Numbered from the stretch's first letter, positions 52,671-62,496 are shown. The stretch is 64,000 nt of DNA from Paludibaculum sp. (GCA_029973955.1 JARKQJ010000189.1:26719-90718), one strand, 5' to 3'. Translations and numbers: made by a program. Notes: generated by a model from the sequence alone, not told the origin.

Positions 52671-53402
52671 ATGGACGATCTCAACGGGCGGGTTGCGCTG
52701 GTCACCGGCTCGAGCCGCGGCATTGGCCGGGCCATCGCTCTCGCCTTCGCGGAGGCAGGCGCCAGGGTGGCGGTGCACTATCGCAGCCGCGCTGCCGAGG
52801 CCGAAGGTGTCGCGGCGTCCATTCGCGCGATGAACCGAGCGTGCCTCTGCGTGCAGGCCGATGTTTCCACCTCCGCGGGCGTCGACCAGCTTGTGCACGC
52901 TACGGAAGCCGGTCTCGGGCGCGTGGAGATCCTCGTCAACAATGCGGGGATCGCCCGTCCGCAACCGGTGGAGGAGATCACTCCAGCAGACTGGGATGAA
53001 ATCATCGCCGTCAATTTGACCTCCTGCTTCCTCCTCACGCAGGCCGTGCTGCCCACCATGCGCGAGCGCCGCTGGGGGCGCATCATCAACCTCTCCTCCG
53101 TGGCCGCTCAACTTGGCGGCGTGATCGGACCGCACTATGCGGCATCGAAGGCCGGCATGCACGGGCTCACTCACTTCTACGCGCGGCGCTTCGCGCAGGA
53201 GGGAATCACCGCCAACGTGATCGCCCCGGCGCTGATTGAGACAGAGATGGTGACCTCGAATCCCAATGCCAATCCCGGCCTCATCCCCGTGGGGCGTTTT
53301 GGCGCGCCGGACGAGGTCTCCGCCGTGGCTGTCATGCTCGCGCGCAACGGCTACATCACCGGCCAGACGATCAGCGTGAACGGCGGCTGGTACATGACCT
53401 GA
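52671..53402 (+). CDS. Short-chain dehydrogenase/reductase (SDR)
   Basis: A 243-residue cytoplasmic NAD(P)-dependent oxidoreductase of the classical SDR type. The cofactor motif is TGSSRGIG; NNAG follows at about residue 88; the catalytic Ser, Tyr and Lys are in INLSSVAAQ and HYAASKAG. It ends with a PVGRFGAPDEV loop and TGQTISVNGGWYMT, much like FabG-type 3-oxoacyl reductases and sugar dehydrogenases. Its operon neighbours (DUF1080 and sialidase-like) favour a sugar substrate, but this is inference. Confidence 0.93.
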   Translation: MDDLNGRVALVTGSSRGIGRAIALAFAEAGARVAVHYRSRAAEAEGVAASIRAMNRACLCVQADVSTSAGVDQLVHATEAGLGRVEILVNNAGIARPQPVEEITPADWDEIIAVNLTSCFLLTQAVLPTMRERRWGRIINLSSVAAQLGGVIGPHYAASKAGMHGLTHFYARRFAQEGITANVIAPALIETEMVTSNPNANPGLIPVGRFGAPDEVSAVAVMLARNGYITGQTISVNGGWYMT

Positions 53403-53425
53403 GCCGGCGCTACGCTGGGAGCAGC

Positions 53426-54244
53426 ATGTCCGACTTCCTGCAAGGCCACTTCGGCCCGGGAGGCTGGCCCGTCCACCGGCTTGGCCTGTCCACAACGAAT
53501 CGTCCCGGCGAACGGGCCATCCGCGCGGCACTCGACCGCGGTGTGAACTATCTCTTCGGCTATTCCATCGACACCCAGTTGACGAGCTTGATGCGCTCCA
53601 TCGGCCCTGCGCAGCGCGAGAAGCTCATCCTCGCGACCGGGGGCTACAACTGGATCGTCACGCACTCGCCGCTCAAACGCGCCCTGGAGAACGCGCTGCG
53701 CCGCTATCGCACGGACTACATCGACGTCTTCCATTTTCTGGGCGTGATGAAACCCCGGCAGTTTCCGCCGCGCATCCAGGATGAGCTTGCCGCACTCCGT
53801 GAATCCGGGAAAGTGCGGGCTATCGCCATCTCCTGCCACGATCGCCCCTTCGCCGGTCAGCTCTCCGCCCAGGGCAAAGTGGATGCGCTGATGGTTCGTT
53901 ACAACGCCGCGCACCCCGGCGCCGAACGCGACGTATTTCCGCACGTGGCCGAGCACAAGACAGGCATCGTCAGCTACACCGCCACCCGCTGGCGCCGCCT
54001 TCTCTCGCGCCCGCGGGGGTGGCCGGAGCAGGACCCGATCGCCACCGCCGGTCAGTGCTATCGCTTCGTGCTCTCCAACCCGCACGTGCAAGTGGCCCTC
54101 ACCGCGCCTTCCAATGAAAGCCAGCTCCTCGACAACCTGAGGGAAGTTGAGCAGGGACCGCTTCCAGGGGTGGAGATGGCCTTTATGCGCCGTTTCGGAG
54201 CCTACGTCCACGATCACGCCGGTTGGTTCATGGGCGGCCGGTAG
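53426..54244 (+). CDS. Aldo/keto reductase-like protein with degenerate active site
   Basis: A 272-residue TIM-barrel protein related to aldo/keto reductases. The shape is right: WPVHRLGLSTTNRPGERAIR, AALDRGVNYLFGYSIDTQLT, ALENALRRYRTDYIDVFHFL, and GKVRAIAISCHDRPFAGQLS. In a hand alignment the residues that should form the Asp-Tyr-Lys-His tetrad are all different: the usual FDTAxxYG reads LFGYSIDT, the ATK reads ATGG, and the LH before the fourth site reads FL. It may therefore lack reductase activity or use a changed mechanism. GGGAG precedes the ATG. Last gene of the DUF1080 operon. Confidence 0.78.
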   Translation: MSDFLQGHFGPGGWPVHRLGLSTTNRPGERAIRAALDRGVNYLFGYSIDTQLTSLMRSIGPAQREKLILATGGYNWIVTHSPLKRALENALRRYRTDYIDVFHFLGVMKPRQFPPRIQDELAALRESGKVRAIAISCHDRPFAGQLSAQGKVDALMVRYNAAHPGAERDVFPHVAEHKTGIVSYTATRWRRLLSRPRGWPEQDPIATAGQCYRFVLSNPHVQVALTAPSNESQLLDNLREVEQGPLPGVEMAFMRRFGAYVHDHAGWFMGGR

Positions 54245-54334
54245 AGCGGGGCGGACGTAGTGCATGGGTGAACTCCATCCAGCGGGATAGCTCCGGGCTG
54301 GAAGCACATAGTGGCGCAACGCCTTCGCGTTCCC

Positions 54335-54340
54335 TATAAT
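54335..54340 (+). promoter_or_regulatory. Candidate -10 element of the korAB operon
   Basis: A perfect TATAAT lies 37 bases before the korA start, with GGAGG at 54361-54365 between them. The expected -35 region is poor (TGGCGC at 54312-54317), so an activator may be needed. It rules out the earlier in-frame GTG at 54311 as the start of korA, since that codon would be upstream of the transcript. Confidence 0.45.
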
Positions 54341-54376
54341 GAGCCCAAAGCACTTCATTTGGAGGCAGGCCCAGGG

Positions 54377-56236
54377 ATGCACGCCAGCCACATCGAGCCG
54401 CCCACGCCGGCGGCCCACGGATCTTCTCCCCTTTCACGCCCTCCGCGCGTGGTGAACGACTTCAGTATCCAGGTCGCCACCATCAACGGCTCAGGCAGCC
54501 AGACGGCCAACATCGTTCTCATGCGCTCCATCTTCCAGATGGGCGTGCCCGTCTCGGGCAAGAACATGTTCCCGTCCAACATCGCCGGGCTCCCCACCTG
54601 GTTCACCATCCGCGCCTCCCGCGACGGCTACATCGGACGCAAGAAGGAGATCGACTTCTGCGTCGCCATGAACCCCGAAACCGCTCAGGAAGACGCCCGG
54701 AACCTCGACCCCGGCTCAGCCCTCGTCTACGACGAGCCCCTCAAGCTCAACGAACTCCGCTCCGACCTGCACTTCTACCCAGTCCCCTTCGACAGACTCA
54801 CCGCGCAGGTCTGCCCCGACGCCAAGCTCCGCAAGCTCGTCCGGAACATGGTCTATGACGGCGTCGTCGCGCATCTCCTTTCCATCGACCTCGAAGAGAT
54901 GCGCAAGGCCATCTTCAAGCAGTTCGGCGAACGCAAACGCAAGGCCGCCGAACTCAACTGGAACGCCGTCCTCGCCGGCCGGGACTATGCCGCGGCCAAC
55001 CTCCAGAAGACTGATCCCTTCACCATCGAGCCCCTCAACCGCACAGCCGGCAAGCTCATCATCGACGGCAATACCGCCGCCGCTCTTGGCTGCATGTTCG
55101 CCGGCGTCACCGTCCTCACCTGGTATCCCATCACCCCCTCCTCCAGCCTGGCTGAGGCGCTCATCCACTACATGGGCCGCTACCGCCACGACTCCGAATC
55201 CGGTGAAGCGACCTACGCCGTCGTCCAGGCCGAGGACGAACTCGCCTCCATCGGCATGGCCGTCGGAGCCGGTTGGGCCGGCGCCCGCGCCATGACCTGC
55301 ACCTCCGGCCCCGGCATCTCCCTCATGTCCGAATTCATCGGCCTCGCCTACTTCGCCGAGATTCCCGTCGTCATCATCGACGTCCAGCGCGTCGGCCCTT
55401 CCACCGGACTGCCTACGCGCACCATGCAGGGCGACCTCATCTCCAACGCCCTCCTCTCCCACGGCGATACCCTCCACCCCGTGCTCTTCCCCTCCAGCCC
55501 CGAAGAGTGCTTCATCATGGCCCAGGAAGCCTTCCAGCTCGCCGAGCATTTCCAGACCCCCCTCTTCGTCAACATGGACCTCGACCTCGGCATGAACAAC
55601 TGGATGTCCGAGCCCTTCACTTACCCCGACCAGCCCATCGCCCGCGGCAAGGTCCTCACCGCCGCCGATCTCGAGCGCCTCGGCGGTTTCGCCCGCTACA
55701 AGGATGTCGACGGCGATGGCGTGCCCTATCGCACACTCCCCGGCACCCGCCACAACAAGGCCGCCTACTTCACCCGCGGCACGGGACACACCGAGGCCGC
55801 CACCTACAGCGAGCGCGAAGACGACTGGACCAATAACATGGACCGCCTCAGCCGCAAGTTCGAAACTCTGCGCCACCGCCTCCCAGCCCCGGCCGTCCAC
55901 TACGAGCCTGGAGCCGCCATCGGCCTCATCGCCATTGGCACTTCCCGCTATGCCATGGAGGAGAGCCGGGATCAACTCAGCCGCGAGTCCGGCACCGCTG
56001 TTAGCTGGATGCGCCTCAAAGCCTTCCCCTTCTCCGACGAGCTCGGCGAGTTCATTGACCGCCATGAGCGCGTCTACGTCATCGATCAGAACCGCGACGG
56101 CCAGCTCCTCTGGCTCATGCGCCTCGGCCTCTCCGCCGAACGCATCGCCAAACTGCGAAGCGTTCGCTACTATGGCGGCCTGCCGTTGGATGCCCGCACC
56201 GTCACAGATCAGGTCCTCGTCCAGGAGGGAAAATGA
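54377..56236 (+). CDS. korA: 2-oxoacid:acceptor (ferredoxin) oxidoreductase, gamma-alpha fusion subunit
   Basis: A 619-residue subunit that with the next gene oxidatively decarboxylates a 2-oxoacid to acyl-CoA and passes electrons to ferredoxin. The N-terminal 190 residues are the gamma domain (GSGSQTANIVLMRSIFQMGV, GKNMFPSNIAGLPTWFTIRA); the alpha part follows, with TWYPITPSSSLAEALIHYMG and AEDELASIGMAVGAGWAGAR. The gamma-alpha fusion is usual for the 2-oxoglutarate/branched 2-oxoacid type, not the pyruvate type with all four parts in one. It has no ferredoxin domain. The start at 54377 follows GGAGG and the candidate -10. Substrate choice is inferred from family. Confidence 0.9.
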   Translation: MHASHIEPPTPAAHGSSPLSRPPRVVNDFSIQVATINGSGSQTANIVLMRSIFQMGVPVSGKNMFPSNIAGLPTWFTIRASRDGYIGRKKEIDFCVAMNPETAQEDARNLDPGSALVYDEPLKLNELRSDLHFYPVPFDRLTAQVCPDAKLRKLVRNMVYDGVVAHLLSIDLEEMRKAIFKQFGERKRKAAELNWNAVLAGRDYAAANLQKTDPFTIEPLNRTAGKLIIDGNTAAALGCMFAGVTVLTWYPITPSSSLAEALIHYMGRYRHDSESGEATYAVVQAEDELASIGMAVGAGWAGARAMTCTSGPGISLMSEFIGLAYFAEIPVVIIDVQRVGPSTGLPTRTMQGDLISNALLSHGDTLHPVLFPSSPEECFIMAQEAFQLAEHFQTPLFVNMDLDLGMNNWMSEPFTYPDQPIARGKVLTAADLERLGGFARYKDVDGDGVPYRTLPGTRHNKAAYFTRGTGHTEAATYSEREDDWTNNMDRLSRKFETLRHRLPAPAVHYEPGAAIGLIAIGTSRYAMEESRDQLSRESGTAVSWMRLKAFPFSDELGEFIDRHERVYVIDQNRDGQLLWLMRLGLSAERIAKLRSVRYYGGLPLDARTVTDQVLVQEGK

Positions 56237-57273
56237 GCACCACCCCCTCTGCCCCGAAGAAACTCAACCACGTGGGCCTCGACGTCCTCCCCTATCGCGG
56301 CGGCAAGACCACCCTCTGCGCCGGCTGCGGGCATAACGCCGTCACCGAACGCCTCATCGAGGCCTTCTGGGAGATGGGCATCGAGCCCTGGTCCGTCGCC
56401 AAGATGAGTGGCATCGGCTGCTCTTCGAAGACGCCCGCCTACTTCCTCAGCCAGTCCCACGGCTTCAACGCCGTCCATGGCCGCGCCCCCACCGTCGCCA
56501 CCGGCGCCCTGCTCGCCAACCATACCATGCGCTGCGTCGTCATCAGCGGCGACGGCGACACCGCTTCCATCGGCATCGGCCACTTCCTGCACATGCTCCG
56601 CCGCAATGTGCCCCTCGTCTACGTGATCGAAAACAATGGCGTCTACGGCCTCACCAAAGGTCAGTTCTCCGCCACCGCCGACCTCGGCGCCAAGCTCAAA
56701 ACCGGCACCGTCAACAAGCTCAACCCCATCGATTGCTGCCTCATGGGCATCGAAATGGGCGCCACCCTCGTCGCCCGTTCCTTCTCCGGCGACAAGCGGC
56801 AGCTCTCCGCCATCCTCAAGGCCTCCATCGCCCACAACGGCCTCTCCGTCATCGACGTCATCAGCCCCTGCGTCACCTTCAACGACCACGAAGGCTCTAC
56901 CAAGTCCTACGCCTACATGAAGGACCACGACGAACCCCTCCATGAACTCGACTTCGTCCCGTCCTTTGACGAAATCGATGTCGACATCGACGAGGGCGAA
57001 TCCCGAGTCGTCACCCTCCACGATGGCTCCCGCCTCCTCCTCCACAAACTCGAGCGCGATTACGACCCCTCCAACCGCTTCCACGCCATGGAGGTCCTCC
57101 ATGAAGCAACTCGCCGCAACGAAGTGCTCACTGGAATCATCTATCTCGACAACACCCGACCGTCCTTCACCGACATCCTGAACCTCGGCACGGCGCCCCT
57201 GGCCACGTTGCCCGAAAACCGCGTTCGTCCCTCCCGGGATGTGCTTGATCAGATCAACGAGGAGTTCCGCTAG
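56233..57273 (+). CDS. korB: 2-oxoacid:ferredoxin oxidoreductase subunit beta
   Basis: A 346-residue thiamine-diphosphate-binding subunit. TTLCAGCGHNAVTERLIEAF and MSGIGCSSKTPAYF provide cluster and cofactor contacts; GDGDTASIGIGHFLHMLRRN with VIENNGVYGLTKGQFS is the thiamine-diphosphate motif (GDG...NN). The FeS cysteines of KorB (CAGCGH and a later C) are present. It overlaps the alpha subunit by four bases (ATGA) and has AGGAGG upstream, so production is coupled. The CBS protein follows after 2 bp in the same direction. Confidence 0.94.
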   Translation: MSTTPSAPKKLNHVGLDVLPYRGGKTTLCAGCGHNAVTERLIEAFWEMGIEPWSVAKMSGIGCSSKTPAYFLSQSHGFNAVHGRAPTVATGALLANHTMRCVVISGDGDTASIGIGHFLHMLRRNVPLVYVIENNGVYGLTKGQFSATADLGAKLKTGTVNKLNPIDCCLMGIEMGATLVARSFSGDKRQLSAILKASIAHNGLSVIDVISPCVTFNDHEGSTKSYAYMKDHDEPLHELDFVPSFDEIDVDIDEGESRVVTLHDGSRLLLHKLERDYDPSNRFHAMEVLHEATRRNEVLTGIIYLDNTRPSFTDILNLGTAPLATLPENRVRPSRDVLDQINEEFR

Positions 57274-57275
57274 CC

Positions 57276-57719
57276 ATGAAATCCACGGCCAAAGTCAGTG
57301 CCCTGCTCGGCGCCAAAGGCTCCGAAATCTTCTCCATCCAGCCCTCCGCCACGGTCTTCGAGGCCATCTCGCGCATGGCCGAAAAGGGTGTCGGCGCCCT
57401 GCTCGTGATCGACGAGGGCCGCCTCGCCGGCATCGTCTCTGAACGCGACTACACCCGCAAGGTCATCCTCATGGGCCGCTCGTCCAAGGAAGAGCGCGTC
57501 GAGGAGATCATGACCGCCGACGTCGTCACCTGCTCTCCCGACGAAACGGTGGAAGAAGCCATGCGCATCATGACCCAAAGCCGCATCCGCCATCTCCCCG
57601 TCGTCGACCACGGCAGAGTCGCCGGCGTCGTCTCCATCGGCGACCTGGTCAAATGGACCATCTCCGCCCAGGAAGAGACCATCGCCCACCTCACCAGCTA
57701 TATCGCCGGCAGCTATTAG
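57276..57719 (+). CDS. CBS-domain protein (tandem pair)
   Basis: A 147-residue cytoplasmic protein made of two CBS motifs (a Bateman module): EIFSIQPSATVFEAISRMAE with GALLVIDEGRLAGIVSERDY, and VEEIMTADVVTCSPDETVEE with IRHLPVVDHGRVAGVVSIGD. Such modules bind AMP, ATP or related ligands and signal energy state. Standing next to korAB it could adjust that enzyme or report energy charge, but no partner domain is fused. GAGGAG lies 11 bases before the ATG. Its stop overlaps the convergent mutM stop by four bases. Confidence 0.93.
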   Translation: MKSTAKVSALLGAKGSEIFSIQPSATVFEAISRMAEKGVGALLVIDEGRLAGIVSERDYTRKVILMGRSSKEERVEEIMTADVVTCSPDETVEEAMRIMTQSRIRHLPVVDHGRVAGVVSIGDLVKWTISAQEETIAHLTSYIAGSY

Positions 57720-58507
57720 CCCTTCTGGCATCGGGGGCAGAAGTGCGTCCCCCGCTGCCCCACAACAATCCTCTTGATTGCCGCGCCGCACTGTAGGCAC
57801 GCCTCCCCCGCGCGCCCATAAACCCTGTGAAACCGCTGGAACGACCCCGCGCGACCCTGCGCATCCGCATAATCCGAAATCGACGAACCCCCCGCCGCAA
57901 TCGCCTCCCGCAGCACTTCCTGCATCGCCGCGTGCAGCAAGCCCGCCTTCCTCCTGCTCACTCGGGAAGCCCGCGCCAGCGGATGGATCCCCGCCCGGTG
58001 CAGGCACTCGTCCACGTAAATATTCCCCAATCCCGCCACAAACGATTGATCCAGCAGCAGCGGTTTCACCGCGCCCTTCCGCGCTTTCAACCCCGCGCGG
58101 AACTCATCCAAGGACATTGAGAGCGGCTCCGGCCCCAGCCGCGCCACATTCTCCGGCAGCGTTTCCGCCCACTCCACGCGTCCAAACTGGCGCACGTCGT
58201 CGAAGACCACTTCCCCGTCGTCCAACTGGAACACCGCCCGCGCGAAGGCGCTCTCCGCGGCCGCCGTCAGCAGCTTGCCCGTCATCCGCAGATGCACGGT
58301 CATCACCCCATGATCCAGCTCGAACACGATGAATTTGCCCCGCCGCCGCACGTCGACAATCCGCCGTCCGCGCAACGCCTCCGCCAGCTCCTCCGGCCGT
58401 CCGCCCGCCGCCAGCGGCGAGAGGAATCGCGCCTCCACAATCACGCGCCCGCGTACCACCGGCGCCAGCGTGCGCACCACGGTTTCCACTTCGGGTAGTT
58501 CAGGCAT
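57716..58507 (-). CDS. mutM: Formamidopyrimidine-DNA glycosylase
   Basis: A 263-residue DNA repair enzyme that removes 8-oxoguanine and formamidopyrimidines. After Met removal the N-terminus is PELPEVETVVRTL, with catalytic Pro and Glu; the conserved Lys is in RRRGKFIVF. DQSFVAGLGNIYVDECLHRA is the H2TH region. The zinc finger reads CLQCGAAIKRIVVGQRGTHF followed by CPRCQ, with all four Cys present. It overlaps the preceding Rieske gene by eight bases, so it is the last member of the purine operon. Confidence 0.96.
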   Translation of the reverse strand: MPELPEVETVVRTLAPVVRGRVIVEARFLSPLAAGGRPEELAEALRGRRIVDVRRRGKFIVFELDHGVMTVHLRMTGKLLTAAAESAFARAVFQLDDGEVVFDDVRQFGRVEWAETLPENVARLGPEPLSMSLDEFRAGLKARKGAVKPLLLDQSFVAGLGNIYVDECLHRAGIHPLARASRVSRRKAGLLHAAMQEVLREAIAAGGSSISDYADAQGRAGSFQRFHRVYGRAGEACLQCGAAIKRIVVGQRGTHFCPRCQKG

Positions 58508-58802
58508 CGATGAAGATGGAGCCGTCTTCCACCGTCACGGCGAATCGCTCCAGTTGAATCGCCGGGTTGTAGTCGTAGCACCCGTCGGAGCAGCGGAACT
58601 CCCACGCATGCCAGGGGCAGATCAGCCGCCCGTCCACGAAATTCCCCTGTGAAATCGGCGCGTTGCGGTGCGGGCAATCGTCCTTGAACGCGTGCAGCAC
58701 CCCATCCTCGTTGCACACCACCACCTGCACTTCACCCGCTACGGCAGATACCATCGCGCCCGGCGGGACTTCTGAGGCGGATGCGATGCGAATGCGCGCC
58801 AT
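58500..58802 (-). CDS. Small Rieske [2Fe-2S] ferredoxin
   Basis: A 100-residue ferredoxin with a Rieske cluster: C43-P-H45 in DDCPHRNAPI and C62-P-W-H65 in RLICPWHAWEF, 17 residues apart as expected. The same fold serves as the ferredoxin subunit of ring-hydroxylating oxygenases or nitrite reductase small subunits (NirD). It has no oxygenase partner here. A longer frame starts upstream inside purF, but the ATG at 58802 overlaps the purF stop by one base (TGATG), the usual form of coupled translation. A possible role is electron delivery to an enzyme encoded elsewhere. Confidence 0.9.
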   Translation of the reverse strand: MARIRIASASEVPPGAMVSAVAGEVQVVVCNEDGVLHAFKDDCPHRNAPISQGNFVDGRLICPWHAWEFRCSDGCYDYNPAIQLERFAVTVEDGSIFIDA

Positions 58803-60271
58803 CAGCGGTTCGGCCGGCTCACCATCAGCTCTTCGATGTTCACCAGCTCCGTCGGGTACCGCCCCGTGTAGCACGCATAGCAGAACTTCTCCTGCGCGTC
58901 GTCCACGGCGGCGTGCAGATTCTCCAGCGAGAGATACGCCAGCGTGTCGCATCCGATGAACTGCCGGATCTCTTCAATCGACTGGTTCGCCGCAATCAGC
59001 TCGCGCTTCGTCGGCGTATCCACGCCGTAAAAACACGGCGACATCGTCGGCGGACACGAAATGCGCACGTGCACTTCGCGCGCCCCCGCATTCCGCACCA
59101 TTCGCACGATCTTTTGCGACGTCGTGCCGCGCACCAGCGAATCGTCCACCAGCACCACGCTCTTGCCCTGCAGCAGGTGCCGCACCGGGTTCAGCTTCAG
59201 CCGCACGCCGAAGTCGCGGATCGCCTGCGACGGCTCGATGAACGTCCGCCCCACGTAGTGGTTGCGGATCAACCCATGCCGGAACGGAATGCCCGACGCG
59301 TGCGCGTAGCCGAGCGCCGCCGCCACGCCCGAGTCCGGGATCGGCACCACCACGTCCGCGTCCACCGGCATCTCCGACGCCAGCAGCCGGCCCATCATCT
59401 CGCGCGAACTCTGTACCGAGCGCCCGAACACCGTCGAATCCGGCCGCGAAAAGTATACGTGCTCGAACACGCACTGCGCGCTCTTCTGCGGCACCGTGTA
59501 GAACTCGCGGATCAGCCCGTCCGGCCCCGCAATCACCATCTCGCCCGGCTCCACGTCGCCGATGTAGTGCGCGTCGATCAGATCGAACGCGCAGGTCTCG
59601 CTCGCAAACACATACGCCGGACCGCTCTTCAGATTCATGCGCCCGATCGCCAGCGGCCGGAAGCCGTGCGGGTCGCGCGCCACTATCACACGGTCATGCG
59701 CCAGGAACACCAGCGAGAACGCGCCGTCAATCAGCAGCAGCGCTTCACGCAGCGCCGCCGACATGCTCTTCTCCGCGCTCCGTGCCACCAGGTGCAGAAT
59801 CACCTCTGTGTCGCTGGTCGCCTGGAAGATCGACCCCGTCTGTTCCAACTGGCTGCGCAGCTCCGCGGCGTTCGTCAGATTGCCGTTGTGCGCCACCGCG
59901 ATGCGGCCCTTGTGGCAAGCGACCGAAAACGGCTGCGCGTTCAGCGCCGCCGAATCCCCGGCCGTCGAATACCGCGTGTGGCCGATCGCCATGTGCCCCG
60001 GCAGCCGGTTCAGCACGCCTGCCGTGAAGATATCCGCCACATGCCCCAGGCTCTTGATGCAGTGGATCTCCTTGCCGTCGCACGACGCGATCCCCGCACT
60101 CTCCTGCCCGCGATGCTGCAGCGCGTGCAGCCCCAGGTGCGCCAGGTTGGCCGCCTCCGGGTGCCCATACACCGCAAAGATGCCGCACTCTTCGTGCAGC
60201 TTATCCAAAGGTATCTCGAGCGGCTCTTCAGGCATGGAGCCTAGCGGCTCCTCAGGCATGGAGTTCAGCAT
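58802..60271 (-). CDS. purF: Amidophosphoribosyltransferase
   Basis: First enzyme of purine synthesis, making phosphoribosylamine from PRPP and glutamine. It has up to 489 residues. The N-terminal Ntn-hydrolase Cys is in [14 protein letters not shown] after a cleaved propeptide; the PRPP loop is [18 protein letters not shown]. The cysteines that bind the [4Fe-4S] cluster in the B. subtilis type are all present: one in [10 protein letters not shown], one in [11 protein letters not shown], two in [11 protein letters not shown]. The first 19 residues hold a duplicated MPEEPL. The ATG at 60271 has GGAG about 10 bases upstream; ATG 60235 would give a family-like 16-residue propeptide. Confidence 0.96.
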   Translation of the reverse strand: MLNSMPEEPLGSMPEEPLEIPLDKLHEECGIFAVYGHPEAANLAHLGLHALQHRGQESAGIASCDGKEIHCIKSLGHVADIFTAGVLNRLPGHMAIGHTRYSTAGDSAALNAQPFSVACHKGRIAVAHNGNLTNAAELRSQLEQTGSIFQATSDTEVILHLVARSAEKSMSAALREALLLIDGAFSLVFLAHDRVIVARDPHGFRPLAIGRMNLKSGPAYVFASETCAFDLIDAHYIGDVEPGEMVIAGPDGLIREFYTVPQKSAQCVFEHVYFSRPDSTVFGRSVQSSREMMGRLLASEMPVDADVVVPIPDSGVAAALGYAHASGIPFRHGLIRNHYVGRTFIEPSQAIRDFGVRLKLNPVRHLLQGKSVVLVDDSLVRGTTSQKIVRMVRNAGAREVHVRISCPPTMSPCFYGVDTPTKRELIAANQSIEEIRQFIGCDTLAYLSLENLHAAVDDAQEKFCYACYTGRYPTELVNIEELMVSRPNR

Positions 60272-62492
60272 GAAGCAGGTTCTCCAGCGCGCCGGCCCAA
60301 CATTCCTTCAGCCCACGCACTTCCGTTTGAATTAGGATCTTACCGCCATTGCGGATCACGAGTTCGTTCTCCGCCGTCACGCCAATCTTCACCGCCGGCA
60401 CGCCGCACCCGGCCGCGATCTTCTCCACCGCCGCCGCGTTCGATGTGGATACCACCACGCGCGACGGTCCTTCATGGAACAACAGCAGCTCAGGCCGCAG
60501 GCCGCTCGTCAAATCCACATGCGCGCCCACCTGCTTGCCGAACGTCGACTCGGCCAGGCACCACGCCAAACCGCCGTCCGAAACGTCATGCGCGGACTCC
60601 ACCACCGCCGTCGCCACCATCTCGCGCACCGCCGCATGGACCTTCTTCTCAAACTCCATGTCCAGCGCCGGCGGCAGGCCCCAGATGTCCTTCAACACCT
60701 GCTTGGCATACTGCGTGCCGCCCATCCGCGTTTCATCGGCCTCCCCGATGCCGCCAATCAGATACAGGTCGCGGCCGGCCTCGCGGAACGCGATGCCCGT
60801 CGGCGCCTGCGTCTTCATCAGGCCCACAATGCCCATCACCGGCGAAGGATAGATCGGGTCGCCCAGCGTTTCGTTATACAGGCTCACGTTGCCGCCCGTG
60901 ATCGGCGTCTCAAAGAACTCGCACGCCTCGGCCATGCCTTCGATCGCTTCCACGATCTGCGCCATGATCTCAGGCCGCTCCGGGTTGCCAAAGTTCAGAT
61001 TGTTCGTCGCACCCACCGGCATCGCGCCCGTGCAGGCCAGGTTGCGGCAGCACTCGGCCACCATCAGTTTCACCGCCTGCCGCGGGTCGAGATACGTGTA
61101 CCGGCCGTTGCCGTCCAGAGACATCGCCACGGAAGTTCCCGTCTCTTTGATGCGCATCACCGCCGCATCGCCTCCGGGACCTTCCACCGTGTTCGTCCGC
61201 ACCATGTAGTCGTACTGCTCCCAGATCCAGCGCTTGTCGCAAAGATCCTGCGAAGCGGCCAGCGTGTAGAGGTCCGCCGTCAGATCCTTCGAAGCGAACG
61301 CCGGCGCGTCCATCTTCTCCGGCCGCAACGGCTTAGTGAACGGCCGGTGGTAGACCGGCGCCTCGTCCGCCAGCGGCCGCGACGGAATCTCCGCCACCAC
61401 TTCGCCGTGATTCTTTACCCGCATCATCCCGTCGTCTGTCACTTCGCCGACGATGCGCGCGTCCAGGCCCCACTTCTTGAAAACGTCCAGAACTTCGTTC
61501 TCGCGCCCCTTGTGCGCCACCAAAAGCATCCGCTCCTGGCTCCCCGACAGCATGATCTCGTACGGAGTCATGCCCGTTTCGCGCTGCGGCACGTGTGCCA
61601 GGTCGATCTCGATCCCCGTCTCCGCGCGCGAACTCATCTCGCACGTCGAGCACGTCAACCCCGCCGCGCCCATGTCCTGAATGCCCGCGATCGCGCCCGT
61701 CTGCATCGCCTCCAGGCACGCTTCCAGCAGCAGCTTTTCCATGAACGGATCGCCCACCGGCACGTTGGGCCGCTTCTGCTTCGACTCTTCCGTGAACTCG
61801 CCCGACGCCATCGTCGCGCCGTGGATGCCGTCCCGCCCCGTCTTCGCCCCGACGTAGATCACCGGGTTGCCCACGCCGCTCGCCTTGCCGTAGAAGATCT
61901 GGTCGCGCCGGAACACGCCCAGCGCGAAGACGTTCACCAGCGGGTTGCCCGCGTACGACGGCTCAAACACCGTCTCGCCGCCCACCGTCGGCACGCCGAA
62001 GCAGTTGCCGTAATGCGCGATGCCATGCACCACGCCGTCCACGATGCGCCGGTTGCGCGCGCCCGTCTTCTCATCGTCCAAAGGTCCGAAACGCAGCGCG
62101 TCCATCACCGCAATCGGCCGCGCGCCCATCGTGAAGATGTCGCGCAGGATGCCGCCCACACCCGTCGCCGCGCCCTGGAACGGCTCGATGAAACTCGGAT
62201 GGTTGTGCGATTCGATCTTGAACGCAATGCACCACTCGTTGCCTTCCGGATCGTTGCCGATCGTCAGAATGCCCGCGTTCTCGCCCGGCCCGCACACCAC
62301 CAGCTTCGACCGCGTCGGCAGCTTCTTCAGATGCACGCGCGAACTCTTGTAGGAGCAATGCTCGCTCCACATCACGCTGAAGATGCCCAACTCGGTCAGG
62401 TTCGGGTGGCGCCCGAGAATCGACACTATTCGCTCGTATTCGTCCGGCGTGATCGAATGCGCCGCGACGACTTCGGGTGTGATCTGGCTCAT
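60252..62492 (-). CDS. purL: Phosphoribosylformylglycinamidine synthase, small-type PurL
   Basis: A 746-residue ATP-dependent subunit that makes FGAM from FGAR with ammonia from Pur[59 protein letters not shown] and [20 protein letters not shown] are hallmark segments. The length is that of the small PurL, which needs PurS and PurQ. purQ lies 4 bp upstream, but no purS is seen in the operon. The 3' end overlaps the purF start by 20 bp, and that overlap falls in the duplicated sequence at the start of purF. Confidence 0.97.
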   Translation of the reverse strand: MSQITPEVVAAHSITPDEYERIVSILGRHPNLTELGIFSVMWSEHCSYKSSRVHLKKLPTRSKLVVCGPGENAGILTIGNDPEGNEWCIAFKIESHNHPSFIEPFQGAATGVGGILRDIFTMGARPIAVMDALRFGPLDDEKTGARNRRIVDGVVHGIAHYGNCFGVPTVGGETVFEPSYAGNPLVNVFALGVFRRDQIFYGKASGVGNPVIYVGAKTGRDGIHGATMASGEFTEESKQKRPNVPVGDPFMEKLLLEACLEAMQTGAIAGIQDMGAAGLTCSTCEMSSRAETGIEIDLAHVPQRETGMTPYEIMLSGSQERMLLVAHKGRENEVLDVFKKWGLDARIVGEVTDDGMMRVKNHGEVVAEIPSRPLADEAPVYHRPFTKPLRPEKMDAPAFASKDLTADLYTLAASQDLCDKRWIWEQYDYMVRTNTVEGPGGDAAVMRIKETGTSVAMSLDGNGRYTYLDPRQAVKLMVAECCRNLACTGAMPVGATNNLNFGNPERPEIMAQIVEAIEGMAEACEFFETPITGGNVSLYNETLGDPIYPSPVMGIVGLMKTQAPTGIAFREAGRDLYLIGGIGEADETRMGGTQYAKQVLKDIWGLPPALDMEFEKKVHAAVREMVATAVVESAHDVSDGGLAWCLAESTFGKQVGAHVDLTSGLRPELLLFHEGPSRVVVSTSNAAAVEKIAAGCGVPAVKIGVTAENELVIRNGGKILIQTEVRGLKECWAGALENLLHAELHA

Positions 62493-62496
62493 GTTC

